Positions 1 to 5,980 of a stretch of DNA of 6,282 nucleotides are shown here, in pieces. The position numbers were made by a program, and so were the translations under genes. The notes beneath the pieces are model-generated. The model saw only the letters and a list, made by a program, of their open reading frames with translations, was not told the origin of the DNA and searched no databases. The stretch comes from Methanobacteriota archaeon (lineage in GTDB: Archaea > Thermoplasmatota > Thermoplasmata > RBG-16-68-12): NCBI GenBank assembly GCA_005878325.1, contig VBMR01000138.1, positions 1-6,282 on the forward strand. Direction: 5' to 3'. Positions within the stretch are counted from its first letter, which is position 1; each line of letters begins with the position of its first letter.

Positions 1-806
1 GGGAATGGCTCCAGAAACGCGTCCTGGACGATCGCGTGCCGGTGATCGACCACATGTGGCAGACGGAGACGGGCGGTCCCGTCTTCGGCAACCCCTATGG
101 GCTCGGGATGTTGGCCATCAAGCCCGGCTCCGCCGGAGTCGCGTTGCCAGGGATTGAGGCGGAGGTCGTCACCCCGGAGGGGAAGCCGTGCGGCCCCGGA
201 GAGAAGGGGATCGTGGTCCTGAAGCGTCCCTTCCCGGGCCTCATTGCGACCGTGTGGGGCGAGGCCGATCGGTATGGCCGCGAGTACTGGGGTCGGATTC
301 CCGGCGTCTACTACACCGGCGACTCGGCCCACATCGATGAAGACGGCTACCTCTGGTTCGCGGGCCGCGCGGATGAAATCATCAAGATCGCCGCTCACCG
401 CATCGGGACGATCGAGGTCGAGACCGCGTTCCTCAAGCATCCCGCAGTCACGGAGGCGGGGGTGACGGGAAGGCCCGATCCCGTCCGAGGCGAGGTGATC
501 TCCGCCTTCGTGGCCCTCAAGCAAGGCTTCCAGCCTTCCGCCCAGCTGCGGCAGGAGCTGCTCGAGACGGTGCGACGCGAACTGGGGCCCGTGGCCGTCG
601 TCGGGGAGGTGCACTTCGTCCACCAGCTTCCGAAGACCCGGAGCGGGAAGATCATGCGACGCGTGTTCCGCGCGATCGTCTTGGATCGGGATCCGGGCGA
701 CATCAGTACGATCGAGGACGAAGGCTCGGTCGCGGAGGCCCGAGAGGCGTGGCATCAGCTCCGAGAGGAGATGGCGACGGGGCCGCCGAATTCGAGTCCG
801 ACGTGA
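1..806 (+). CDS. acs: Acetyl-CoA synthetase (AMP-forming), C-terminal part; 5' end outside window
   Basis: This enzyme activates acetate with ATP and CoA to acetyl-CoA through an acetyl-adenylate, in the cytoplasm. The frame is open from base 3 with no start in the window, so the N-terminal half is missing. Visible adenylate-forming motifs, in order: WQTETGG (57-77), whose Trp matches the residue that keeps the acyl pocket small in Acs; YYTGD, with the ribose-binding Asp at 321-323; the hinge and CoA-side motif GRADEIIKIAAHRIGT; and PKTRSGKIMRR, with the catalytic Lys at 648-650 that is the usual acetylation target. The usual Acs tail (a DISTIED-like stretch, then a short helix) is present, so the 3' end looks natural. 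The common SGHR motif reads AAHR here. The gene ends 32 nt from the convergent acetyltransferase, with no clear terminator between them. Close acyl-CoA synthetases (propionate, 3-hydroxypropionate) cannot be excluded without the N-terminal half. Confidence 0.93.
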   Translation, partial: EWLQKRVLDDRVPVIDHMWQTETGGPVFGNPYGLGMLAIKPGSAGVALPGIEAEVVTPEGKPCGPGEKGIVVLKRPFPGLIATVWGEADRYGREYWGRIPGVYYTGDSAHIDEDGYLWFAGRADEIIKIAAHRIGTIEVETAFLKHPAVTEAGVTGRPDPVRGEVISAFVALKQGFQPSAQLRQELLETVRRELGPVAVVGEVHFVHQLPKTRSGKIMRRVFRAIVLDRDPGDISTIEDEGSVAEAREAWHQLREEMATGPPNSSPT

Positions 807-838
807 CCTCGCGGGAAGTTTCGTCCTACCGGTGAATC

Positions 839-1591
839 CTAATCCAACTCGCCGTCGTCCGTTCCCTTGCGGAGGCCGATTCGCCGCGAGACCCGGGACA
901 CACGGGAGTAATTCGGAGCCGCGGGACGTCCTCGAGGGGCTGTCGCACCGACCGGACTCCCGGCGGGCGCAGGCGCCTTCGCCCCACGCGCGCGCACGAT
1001 CTCCGTAGCCCGCACGAGCAACTCCTCCGTCCCTTTGTCACTGACCTTGCGAGCGGGCACGCCCGCGACCGTCTGGTGAGGCTCCTCGAACGAGTGGGTC
1101 ACGACCGCGTTGGCACCGATCGCGACGTCGTCGCCGATGACGATCTCACCGAACAGCTTGGCCCCTGGGCCGACGTAGACATTGTTCCCGATCGTCGCCG
1201 CCTTGTCCCCGTATCGGACCTCGGACCCGATGCTCGTCATCGCATGGATGCGGAAGTTTTCCCCGATGTGGGCATAGGGGCTGATCAGGATGTTGCCCCG
1301 GTGAGCGAGGCACAGCCCCGGCCCGATCGTGTTGGGGGAAATCGTGAAACCGAGTTTCTTCGACAGCCAGTAGAACCGGGCCAGAAGGAACAGGAGGTAG
1401 GCCCGATGGAGCGGCGACCGCTTGCAGTTCATGTAGTATTCGACCTTCCGGAGCAGTCGCTGGAATCGCCACCCATCGTCGATCAGGCGCGGCCGCTTTC
1501 GGTCCTTGCAGAGGGCGAGGCGATCGGCCTCGAGGAAGAACCGATAGTCTTCTTTGGACGAGATCATGGATTCAACGGGGAATCCAGACAT
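839..1591 (-). CDS. Left-handed beta-helix acetyltransferase, serine-acetyltransferase-like
   Basis: This is a 250-aa acyl-CoA-dependent O- or N-acetyltransferase of the hexapeptide-repeat superfamily. Residues 9-80 form an alpha-helical N-terminal part (MISSKEDYRFFLEADRLAL, then an Arg/Tyr-rich stretch) that I recognise from the serine-acetyltransferase-like proteins of polysaccharide and cell-surface clusters. Residues 82-180 hold hexapeptide turns (TIGPGLCLAHRG, ISPYAHIG, IGNNVYVGPGAKLFG, IGDDVAIGANAVV) ending in the typical AGVPARKV. His97 in LAHRG is the likely catalytic base. The second His of true CysE, just before the IG turn, is replaced (DKAATIG), so a sugar or polysaccharide acceptor is more likely than serine. 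Residues about 185-250 are an unusual Ala/Pro-rich, then Arg/Ser-rich tail that the family normally lacks. The ATG at 1591 sits just below a TATA-like promoter, suggesting a near-leaderless mRNA; ATG at 1567 (Met9) is an alternative start. The gene stands alone between a convergent and a divergent neighbour. Confidence 0.85.
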   Translation of the reverse strand: MSGFPVESMISSKEDYRFFLEADRLALCKDRKRPRLIDDGWRFQRLLRKVEYYMNCKRSPLHRAYLLFLLARFYWLSKKLGFTISPNTIGPGLCLAHRGNILISPYAHIGENFRIHAMTSIGSEVRYGDKAATIGNNVYVGPGAKLFGEIVIGDDVAIGANAVVTHSFEEPHQTVAGVPARKVSDKGTEELLVRATEIVRARGAKAPAPAGSPVGATAPRGRPAAPNYSRVSRVSRRIGLRKGTDDGELD

Positions 1592-1615
1592 CCCCCCATA
1601 TGAGGCTTCCTACTC

Positions 1616-1624
1616 GAATATAAC
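1616..1624 (-). promoter_or_regulatory. Archaeal TATA-like promoter of the acetyltransferase gene
   Basis: On the minus strand the sequence reads GTTATATTC, with TTATAT at 1623-1618. Its centre lies about 29 nt upstream of the ATG at 1591, which would put transcription start around 1594 (inferred), giving a nearly leaderless message. A run of seven A (1640-1634 on the minus strand) lies upstream and may help as an AT-rich element. No bacterial -35/-10 pair at normal spacing was recognised. Confidence 0.5.
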
Positions 1625-1871
1625 ACAGTTGTATTTTTTTCGGGTATTCCGGGAGAGCGGCAGTCCATCGAATCGGAATATCGTCTCCAGGGTTCTGCCG
1701 CCGACCCATCGGTTGGGGACCTGAGCCGCGAGCCGTGGACTTGAAAAACCGCTGCGACCGGTGGCCACAGAGCAAAACTGAGGGTCGCTCCCACGACCGG
1801 GGTGCGGCCAGAACGTTGGTATCCCGGCTTCAGCGCCCCCACGCGACCTCACTATCGTCGATTGACGAGCC

Positions 1872-1877
1872 TTTATG
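1872..1877 (+). promoter_or_regulatory. Archaeal TATA-like promoter of the protease gene
   Basis: TTTATG in a GC-rich surround is centred about 27 nt upstream of the ATG at 1902. That is the expected distance between an archaeal TATA box and the transcription start, so the mRNA is probably leaderless. In keeping with this, no Shine-Dalgarno sequence precedes the ATG (the upstream bases are CCGAGCCGCC). Confidence 0.55.
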
Positions 1878-1901
1878 CGCGCGGCGTGAATCCGAGCCGC
1901 C

Positions 1902-2819
1902 ATGGCCTGGACCAGCGTTCCGCGGACGTTTGAGACGCGGATATTCCGACAGAGGAACGTCGTCGGAGTGGGAATCGCCAAGAAGGTCGTCGACGGCCGA
2001 CAGACGAAGGAGCCGTGCATCGTGGTCTTCGTCGAACGCAAACTCCCCAAATCCGAGCTGGAACGGAAGGATCTCATCCCAATCCGGATCGAGACAATGA
2101 AAACCGACGTGGTCGAAACAGGCCGCATCGTCGCGCTGCAGGCGCGGACCGTGCGGGTCCGACCGGCTCCCGGCGGGGTCAGCATCGGCCACTTCCGGAT
2201 CACGGCCGGGACGCTCGGCGTGGTCGTCCCCCGGAGCGGGGTCCGGGTGATTCTGAGCAACAACCACGTCCTCGCCAACTCGAACGACGGCCGTCGAGGA
2301 GACGCGATCCTCCAGCCGGGATCCTACGATGGGGGCACCACGGCCGACCAGATCGCGAGCCTGGAGGACTTCGTGCGGATCGTCTTCGACGGATTCCTGG
2401 ATCGGCTCCTGGGCCTGTTCGGCATCGTGCGGCCCGCCCGGAACGTCGTGGATGCGGCGGTGGCAAGGCCCCTTCGGGACGCCGATGTGTCGAACGACAT
2501 CCTCGAGATCGGACCCGTGTCGGGAACCACCTCGGCGACCCTCGACATGCCCGTCCGCAAGAGCGGTCGGACGACCGGCCTCACGCAGGGTCGAGTCACG
2601 GCGATCGCCGCGACGGTCCGGGTGTCCTATGGTCTGACCCGAGTGGCGCGATTCCGGGACCAGATCGTGGTGACGGCCCTGTCGCAAGGAGGCGACAGCG
2701 GATCCCTCGTCGTGGACTCGGGCAACCGTGCGGTGGGTCTCCTCTTTGCGGGGAGCTCAAACACGACGATCCTCAATCCCATCGCCTCCGTCGCGTCTCA
2801 GCTGGGCCTCCAGTTCTAG
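1902..2819 (+). CDS. Trypsin-like serine protease, NAL1-like group, non-secreted
   Basis: This is a 305-aa protein with a chymotrypsin-fold catalytic triad: His122 in SNNHVLAN, Asp184 in VVDAAVARP and Ser266 in GGDSGSLVV. The N-terminal part (residues 19-73: NVVGVGIAKKVVDG, then CIVVFVERKLP, then a TDVVETG motif) is the lead-in I associate with bacterial and archaeal trypsin-like proteins related to plant NARROW LEAF1. A GKSGRTTGLT-like strand (KSGRTTGLTQG, 220-230) precedes the Ser motif, as in that group. There is no signal peptide or membrane segment, so it should be cytoplasmic. The natural substrate is unknown. An insertion of about 45 residues (137-182) containing DFVRIVFDGFLDRLLGLFGI separates His from Asp and may form an extra helix. 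The start follows a TATA-like element by about 27 nt. Malate synthase follows after 72 nt on the same strand, possibly co-transcribed; no functional link is evident. Confidence 0.82.
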   Translation: MAWTSVPRTFETRIFRQRNVVGVGIAKKVVDGRQTKEPCIVVFVERKLPKSELERKDLIPIRIETMKTDVVETGRIVALQARTVRVRPAPGGVSIGHFRITAGTLGVVVPRSGVRVILSNNHVLANSNDGRRGDAILQPGSYDGGTTADQIASLEDFVRIVFDGFLDRLLGLFGIVRPARNVVDAAVARPLRDADVSNDILEIGPVSGTTSATLDMPVRKSGRTTGLTQGRVTAIAATVRVSYGLTRVARFRDQIVVTALSQGGDSGSLVVDSGNRAVGLLFAGSSNTTILNPIASVASQLGLQF

Positions 2820-2844
2820 AGGCCCGCAAGAGACATAGCCGGGG

Positions 2845-2875
2845 CCGCGCATACGCGGGGTGTCCGTGCGCGGAC
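2845..2875 (+). promoter_or_regulatory. Two tandem perfect stem-loops before malate synthase
   Basis: Hairpin 1 is CCGCG-CATA-CGCGG (2845-2858). Hairpin 2 is GTCCG-TGCG-CGGAC (2862-2875). Each has a perfect 5-bp GC-rich stem and a 4-nt loop, and 3 nt separate them. The second ends directly at the GAGGA that probably serves as ribosome-binding site. No T-run follows, so a standard terminator is unlikely. A 5'-leader or intercistronic structure affecting malate synthase translation or mRNA processing is possible, but in GC-rich DNA such short stems can also arise by chance. Confidence 0.35.
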
Positions 2876-2880
2876 GAGGA
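2876..2880 (+). promoter_or_regulatory. aceB: Probable ribosome-binding site of malate synthase
   Basis: GAGGA ends 11 nt before the ATG at 2892, a long but tolerable spacing. No TATA-like box lies near the -27 position (about 2865), which supports translation from a leadered or polycistronic mRNA that includes the upstream protease gene. It also supports ATG 2892 as the start, because the following residues match the usual malate synthase N-terminus. Confidence 0.4.
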
Positions 2881-2891
2881 TTCCGATCGAC

Positions 2892-4316
2892 ATGACGAGC
2901 ATCGGCGGCGTGGAAATCCGCGGCTCGATCGACGGCCGTTCTCGAGAGGTCCTGACCCCCGAAGCTTTGGAGTTCCTCGCCTCCCTTCAGCGGGCCTTCA
3001 ATCCAACTCGCCTGGACCTCCTGAGTCGGCGGGCGAAGCGACAGGAGGAACTGCGACAAGGGAAAACTCCCGACTTCTTGGCCGAAACCAAATCTGTGCG
3101 CGAGGGCACCTGGCGCGTCGCGAAGGTTCCACAGGATCTCCAAGACCGACGGGTCGAGATAACGGGGCCAGTCGAACGCAAGATGATGATCAACGCCCTG
3201 AACTCCGGCGCGAGCGTCTTCATGGCGGACTTCGAGGATTCGCTCGCCCCGACCTGGTCGAACGTGGTCGAGGGGCACGTCAACCTGATCGATGCCGTCC
3301 GCCGCTCCATCCGGTTCCAGAGCCCCGAGGGCAAGGTGTACGAGCTCCAGAAGAAGATCGCGACCCTGCTCGTTCGCCTGCGGGGATGGCACCTGGAGGA
3401 GCGGCATCTCCTCGTCGACGGGCGGCCGATGGCCGCGAGCCTCGCCGACTTCGGATTGTATTTCTACCACAATGCGAAAGAGCTGGGGTCCCGCGGAACG
3501 GGTCCCTACTTCTACTTGCCCAAGATGGAGAGCCACCGGGAAGCCCGCCTCTGGAACGACGTGTTCTTGGCGGCCCAGAAGGCCCTCGGCCTCCCGAAAG
3601 GGACAATCAAGGCCACGGTGCTGATTGAGACGATCCTGGCGGCGTTCGAGATGGAGGAGATCCTCTACGAGCTCCGGGATCACATCGCCGGCCTGAACGC
3701 GGGCCGCTGGGACTACATCTTCTCGATTATCAAGAAGTTCCGGGACCGTCCGGAGTTCGTCTTGCCGGACCGAGCCCAGGTCACGATGACGGTCCCGTTC
3801 ATGCGCGCGTACACGGAACTCCTCGTGAAGACGTGTCATCGCCGCGGGGCCCACGCGATTGGAGGCATGGCTGCGTTCGTCCCGAGCCGCAAGGACCCGA
3901 AGGTCAACGAGATCGCCCTCGGGAAGGTGCGGGAGGACAAGGTCCGCGAGGCGACCGACGGCTTCGACGGAACGTGGGTGGCCCACCCGGATCTGGTGCC
4001 CGTGGCCAAGGAGGAGTTCGACCGGGTCCTGGGCTCTCGGCCCAATCAGGTATCCCGTTTGCGAGAGGAGGTACCGGCCATCACGAAGAACCTGCTCGAC
4101 GTCCGAGTGCCCAGTGGGACCGTCACGGAAGCCGGGCTGCGGAACAATGTAAGCGTGGGCCTCCAGTACCTGGAATCGTGGCTCCGCGGGACGGGTGCGG
4201 CCGCAATCTTCAACCTGATGGAGGACACCGCTACGGCAGAGATCGCGCGCTCCCAGGTGTGGCAGTGGATCCGCCAAGGCTCGCGCCCCTCGGGGATGAC
4301 TTCGTCGAGTTCCTGA
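2892..4316 (+). CDS. aceB: Malate synthase A, C-terminus truncated by deletion and frameshift
   Basis: The enzyme condenses acetyl-CoA with glyoxylate to malate, the second step of the glyoxylate shunt. The 474-aa frame matches the A-type (about 530 aa) from the start: GVEIRG, ADLQ-like QDLQDRRVEITGPV (81-94), FMADFEDSLAPTW (110-122), VRLRGWHL with catalytic Arg162, and the signature RDHIAGLNAGRWDYIF. Metal ligands Glu246 (LIET) and Asp274 (RWDY) are 28 residues apart, as in known structures. The catalytic base Asp445 (FNLMEDTATAEIAR) is kept. After WQWIRQG (457-463) the protein runs into SRPSGMTSSSS and stops, while the expected ending lies in another frame to 4345. The C-terminal plug region is therefore lost and activity is doubtful as written. 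It converges on glycerate kinase. A sequencing or assembly error is the main alternative to true decay. Confidence 0.93.
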   Translation: MTSIGGVEIRGSIDGRSREVLTPEALEFLASLQRAFNPTRLDLLSRRAKRQEELRQGKTPDFLAETKSVREGTWRVAKVPQDLQDRRVEITGPVERKMMINALNSGASVFMADFEDSLAPTWSNVVEGHVNLIDAVRRSIRFQSPEGKVYELQKKIATLLVRLRGWHLEERHLLVDGRPMAASLADFGLYFYHNAKELGSRGTGPYFYLPKMESHREARLWNDVFLAAQKALGLPKGTIKATVLIETILAAFEMEEILYELRDHIAGLNAGRWDYIFSIIKKFRDRPEFVLPDRAQVTMTVPFMRAYTELLVKTCHRRGAHAIGGMAAFVPSRKDPKVNEIALGKVREDKVREATDGFDGTWVAHPDLVPVAKEEFDRVLGSRPNQVSRLREEVPAITKNLLDVRVPSGTVTEAGLRNNVSVGLQYLESWLRGTGAAAIFNLMEDTATAEIARSQVWQWIRQGSRPSGMTSSSS

Positions 4317-4345
4317 CGTTCCCGGCGTACGAGCAGATCGACTGA
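4280..4345 (+). pseudogene. aceB: Displaced C-terminal end of malate synthase in another frame
   Basis: Read in the frame that begins at 4280, this stretch encodes LAPLGDDFVEFLTFPAYEQID and then TGA at 4343-4345. It matches the typical last residues of malate synthase A (for E. coli, from memory, DELIDFLTLPGYRLLA). It is out of frame with the 2892-4316 coding region. Compared with E. coli, about 45-50 codons that should lie between WQWI and this ending are absent. The junction must fall between about 4272 and 4292. This is strong evidence for an internal deletion of a length not divisible by three. Confidence 0.8.
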
Positions 4346-4376
4346 TCCGGTCGGGACCGCGAGGCCCGGAACGACG

Positions 4377-5771
4377 CATCAAGAAGACAAGGAGATCCGC
4401 CACGTTCGTGCCAGTTGGCCCGGTGACGACGCGGTCATTGAGGGCCTCAAAAAACGCAGACGAATTGTTATTCTCGAGGAATTCTTTCGGATTGAGGCCG
4501 AGGGCCCGAGCCTTCGTCATTGTTTCCCCATCCACGATCGCGCCAGCGGCTTCGCTGTTGCCGTCGGCTCCATCCGTGCCGCAGGAGAGGAGGATCGCCG
4601 GTTGTCCTTCCATGATCTCCACTGTGGATAACGCGAGTTCCTGATTTCGCCCGCCCTCGCCCTCGCCGCGGACCTTCACGGTGGTTTCTCCTCCTGCGAT
4701 CATTGCGATGGACGGCTGCCTCGGACTCCACCGAAGAGCCTTGGACACTAGGGGGGGACCGACCTGCCGAGCTTCTCCCTGCATGGAGGTGGTCCAGATA
4801 CGAGAGGCGTATCCACGTCGTTCCGCTTCCTCCCGGGCCGCTTGGCATGCCCGCTCATTGCCCGCAACAATGAACGCGTGCACCCGACCAGAACGGTCGC
4901 GCCACTCATTGGGAGCATTGGAAGCTTCTTTCAACCGCCGTCGAATGGAGATTGGCAGCTCCTCCCACAGCTTCGCCTTCCGAACAATTTCTTCGGCCCC
5001 GGCCCCTCTCGATGAGGACGGCGCCGTCGGCCCGGATCCGATGTCCTCGATCGGGTCGCCAATGATGTCGGAAAGGATGAGACTGATGATGGTCGCCCCT
5101 CGGGCGGCCGCGAGTTCTCCGAGGCGACCGCCCTTCACCATCGAGAGGGACTTCCTCACCTCGTTCAGGGGACGGATGGCCAGGCCGCTCCGCAGCAACG
5201 CCGCATAACAGGCCCGGAGGTCTTTGAGCGGAACGGGGCTCGATTCAAACAGGGCGGACGCGCCGCCAGAAATCAGCACGAGGAGGAGGTCGCCCGCCTG
5301 GAGTTGCGCCGCCATCTCGAGCGCCGCCGCACCAGCCCGCAGGCTCTCCCCGTTCGGGAGTGGGTGGGAGGCGATGATCGTGCGCACGCCCTTGCCCGAA
5401 ATGGCGATCCGCGAATCGCTCGTCGCGACGATGCCGGACGCAATCGGCATTCGCTGCAACACTTGCTTCGCCATCGGTACCGCGGCTTTGCCCACCGCGA
5501 GGAGGTGAATACCGGATTTTCCGACGGAAAAGGAGCTTCCCTGAACCCTGAGTTTCGACCCATCGAGTTGAAACGACTCATCGATCACCGATTCGGGATT
5601 GACTGAAGCGAGCGCCTTCATCAGGCACGCGAGTACGTCTCGACGCATGCGGCGGAACGGGTCTTCTCGGGCGTTCGTCACGAGCGCATCGAGCATCCCG
5701 TCCAGGTCAGGAAGCGGGCTCCGAACGTCCGCTCGCCCCTCGCGTCTCCGCCGCCCCGGTATGGGTCCCAA
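4377..5771 (-). CDS. gck: Glycerate 2-kinase (GckA/MOFRL family); natural stop codon not found
   Basis: It phosphorylates D-glycerate to 2-phosphoglycerate with ATP, joining glyoxylate/serine carbon or the non-phosphorylative Entner-Doudoroff route of archaea to glycolysis. Counting from 5771, the N-terminal GckA domain spans about 42-330: LLAVGKAAVPMA (90-101), LISGGASALFE (166-176), LSDIIGDPIEDIGSGPT (233-249). The MOFRL domain spans about 350-464: AGGETTVKVRGEGEGGRNQE, CGTDGADGNSEAAGA and VVTGPTGTNVADLLVFL. The family normally ends right after that motif, but here the frame stays open antisense to malate synthase until 2757-2759, so the 3' boundary given is by homology. TGA occurs at the expected place in a shifted frame (TTGATG, 4382-4377). 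The TTG start at 5771 has GGGAGG 6 nt upstream; ATG 5696 (Met26) or 5648 (Met42) would give a more usual length. The preceding small membrane-protein gene ends 26 nt upstream. Confidence 0.9.
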
Positions 5772-5777
5772 AGGTTG

Positions 5778-5783
5778 CCTCCC
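5778..5783 (-). promoter_or_regulatory. gck: Shine-Dalgarno site deciding the TTG start of glycerate kinase
   Basis: The minus strand reads GGGAGG from 5783 to 5778, followed by CAACCT and then TTG at 5771-5769, a near-ideal 6-nt spacing. The in-frame ATG codons at 5696 and 5648 lack a comparable site. This favours the TTG even though residues 1-25 from it are arginine-rich and not part of the conserved domain. Confidence 0.5.
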
Positions 5784-5797
5784 AAGAAATTCAGCAG

Positions 5798-5938
5798 CTA
5801 AGAGAACAGCTTTCCGTATCGGAGAACTCCGTAGAGTCCAATCGACAGCAGGATGATGAGGAGTACGTCCCGGATCGCGGCGAGCACCTGGGCGACCTCT
5901 CCGAACCTGACTTCCTTGTCTAGCCAGGTCGGTCTCAT
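5798..5938 (-). CDS. Small single-span membrane protein, 46 aa, unknown function
   Basis: ATG at 5938 to TAG at 5798-5800 gives 46 residues. The protein begins MRPTWLDKEVRFGEVAQVL and continues with one hydrophobic segment (about residues 22-39, including DVLLIILLSIGLYGVL). It ends in a short basic tail, RYGKLFS. The layout suggests one transmembrane helix with an amphipathic N-terminal helix. I do not recognise the family. It sits 42 nt after the Nramp-like transporter and 26 nt before glycerate kinase, all on the minus strand, so it is probably co-transcribed. No good ribosome-binding site precedes the ATG; an in-frame GTG at 5977, 13 codons upstream and close behind the transporter stop, is an alternative start. 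The mostly G/C third positions and the clean hydrophobic block argue for a real gene. Partner or accessory subunit of the transporter is only a guess. Confidence 0.6.
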   Translation of the reverse strand: MRPTWLDKEVRFGEVAQVLAAIRDVLLIILLSIGLYGVLRYGKLFS

Positions 5939-5980
5939 CTTACGGGGGCCGCGGTGCCCATTCTCACCCCTACCCACGCC

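Larger units (their letters stand above)
1592..1901. other. 310-bp divergent intergenic region
   Basis: This spacer lies between two divergently transcribed genes and is less GC-rich at its left end (1611-1642) than the flanking genes. It holds the minus-strand TATA-like element at 1616-1624, a T7 tract at 1634-1640, and the plus-strand TATA-like element at 1872-1877. The middle (about 1650-1860) contains no recognisable protein or tRNA. Frames crossing it are short, arginine- or serine-rich and unlike any family I know. A weak 5-bp hairpin (1783-1798) is not convincing. The length is more than two core promoters need, so operator sites or a small RNA are possible but not shown. Confidence 0.5.

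Noticed and set aside
1076..1603. Plus-strand frame opposite the acetyltransferase
   Set aside because: It is antisense to a gene with clear hexapeptide motifs; no family features and a composition expected of an antisense shadow.
1634..1640. T7 tract as a plus-strand archaeal terminator
   Set aside because: No plus-strand gene ends nearby (the closest ends at 806); its place upstream of the minus-strand TATA box fits an AT-rich promoter flank better.
1783..1798. GGTCG-loop-CGACC hairpin in the intergenic region
   Set aside because: Only 5 bp with a 6-nt loop, no T-run and no neighbouring element; likely chance.
1650..1860. Possible tRNA or small RNA in the divergent spacer
   Set aside because: No cloverleaf with acceptor and T-arm pairing could be assembled by eye; nothing beyond short chance complements.
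1830..2687. Minus-strand frame of 285 codons opposite the protease
   Set aside because: His/Asp/Arg-rich composition without domains; it lies opposite the triad-bearing protease.
2015..3628. Long plus-strand frame (about 537 codons) crossing protease and malate synthase
   Set aside because: It is rich in Arg, Gly and Pro with no motif, crosses two well-supported genes in another frame, and is typical of a shifted reading of GC-rich coding DNA.
2757..4376. Reading the minus strand as a 1004-aa glycerate kinase fusion protein
   Set aside because: The extra 540 residues lie exactly antisense to malate synthase codons and show no domain; absence of stops is explained by rare TTA, CTA and TCA sense codons.
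5599..5856. Plus-strand frame opposite the glycerate kinase start and small protein
   Set aside because: Serine/arginine-rich antisense shadow without motifs.
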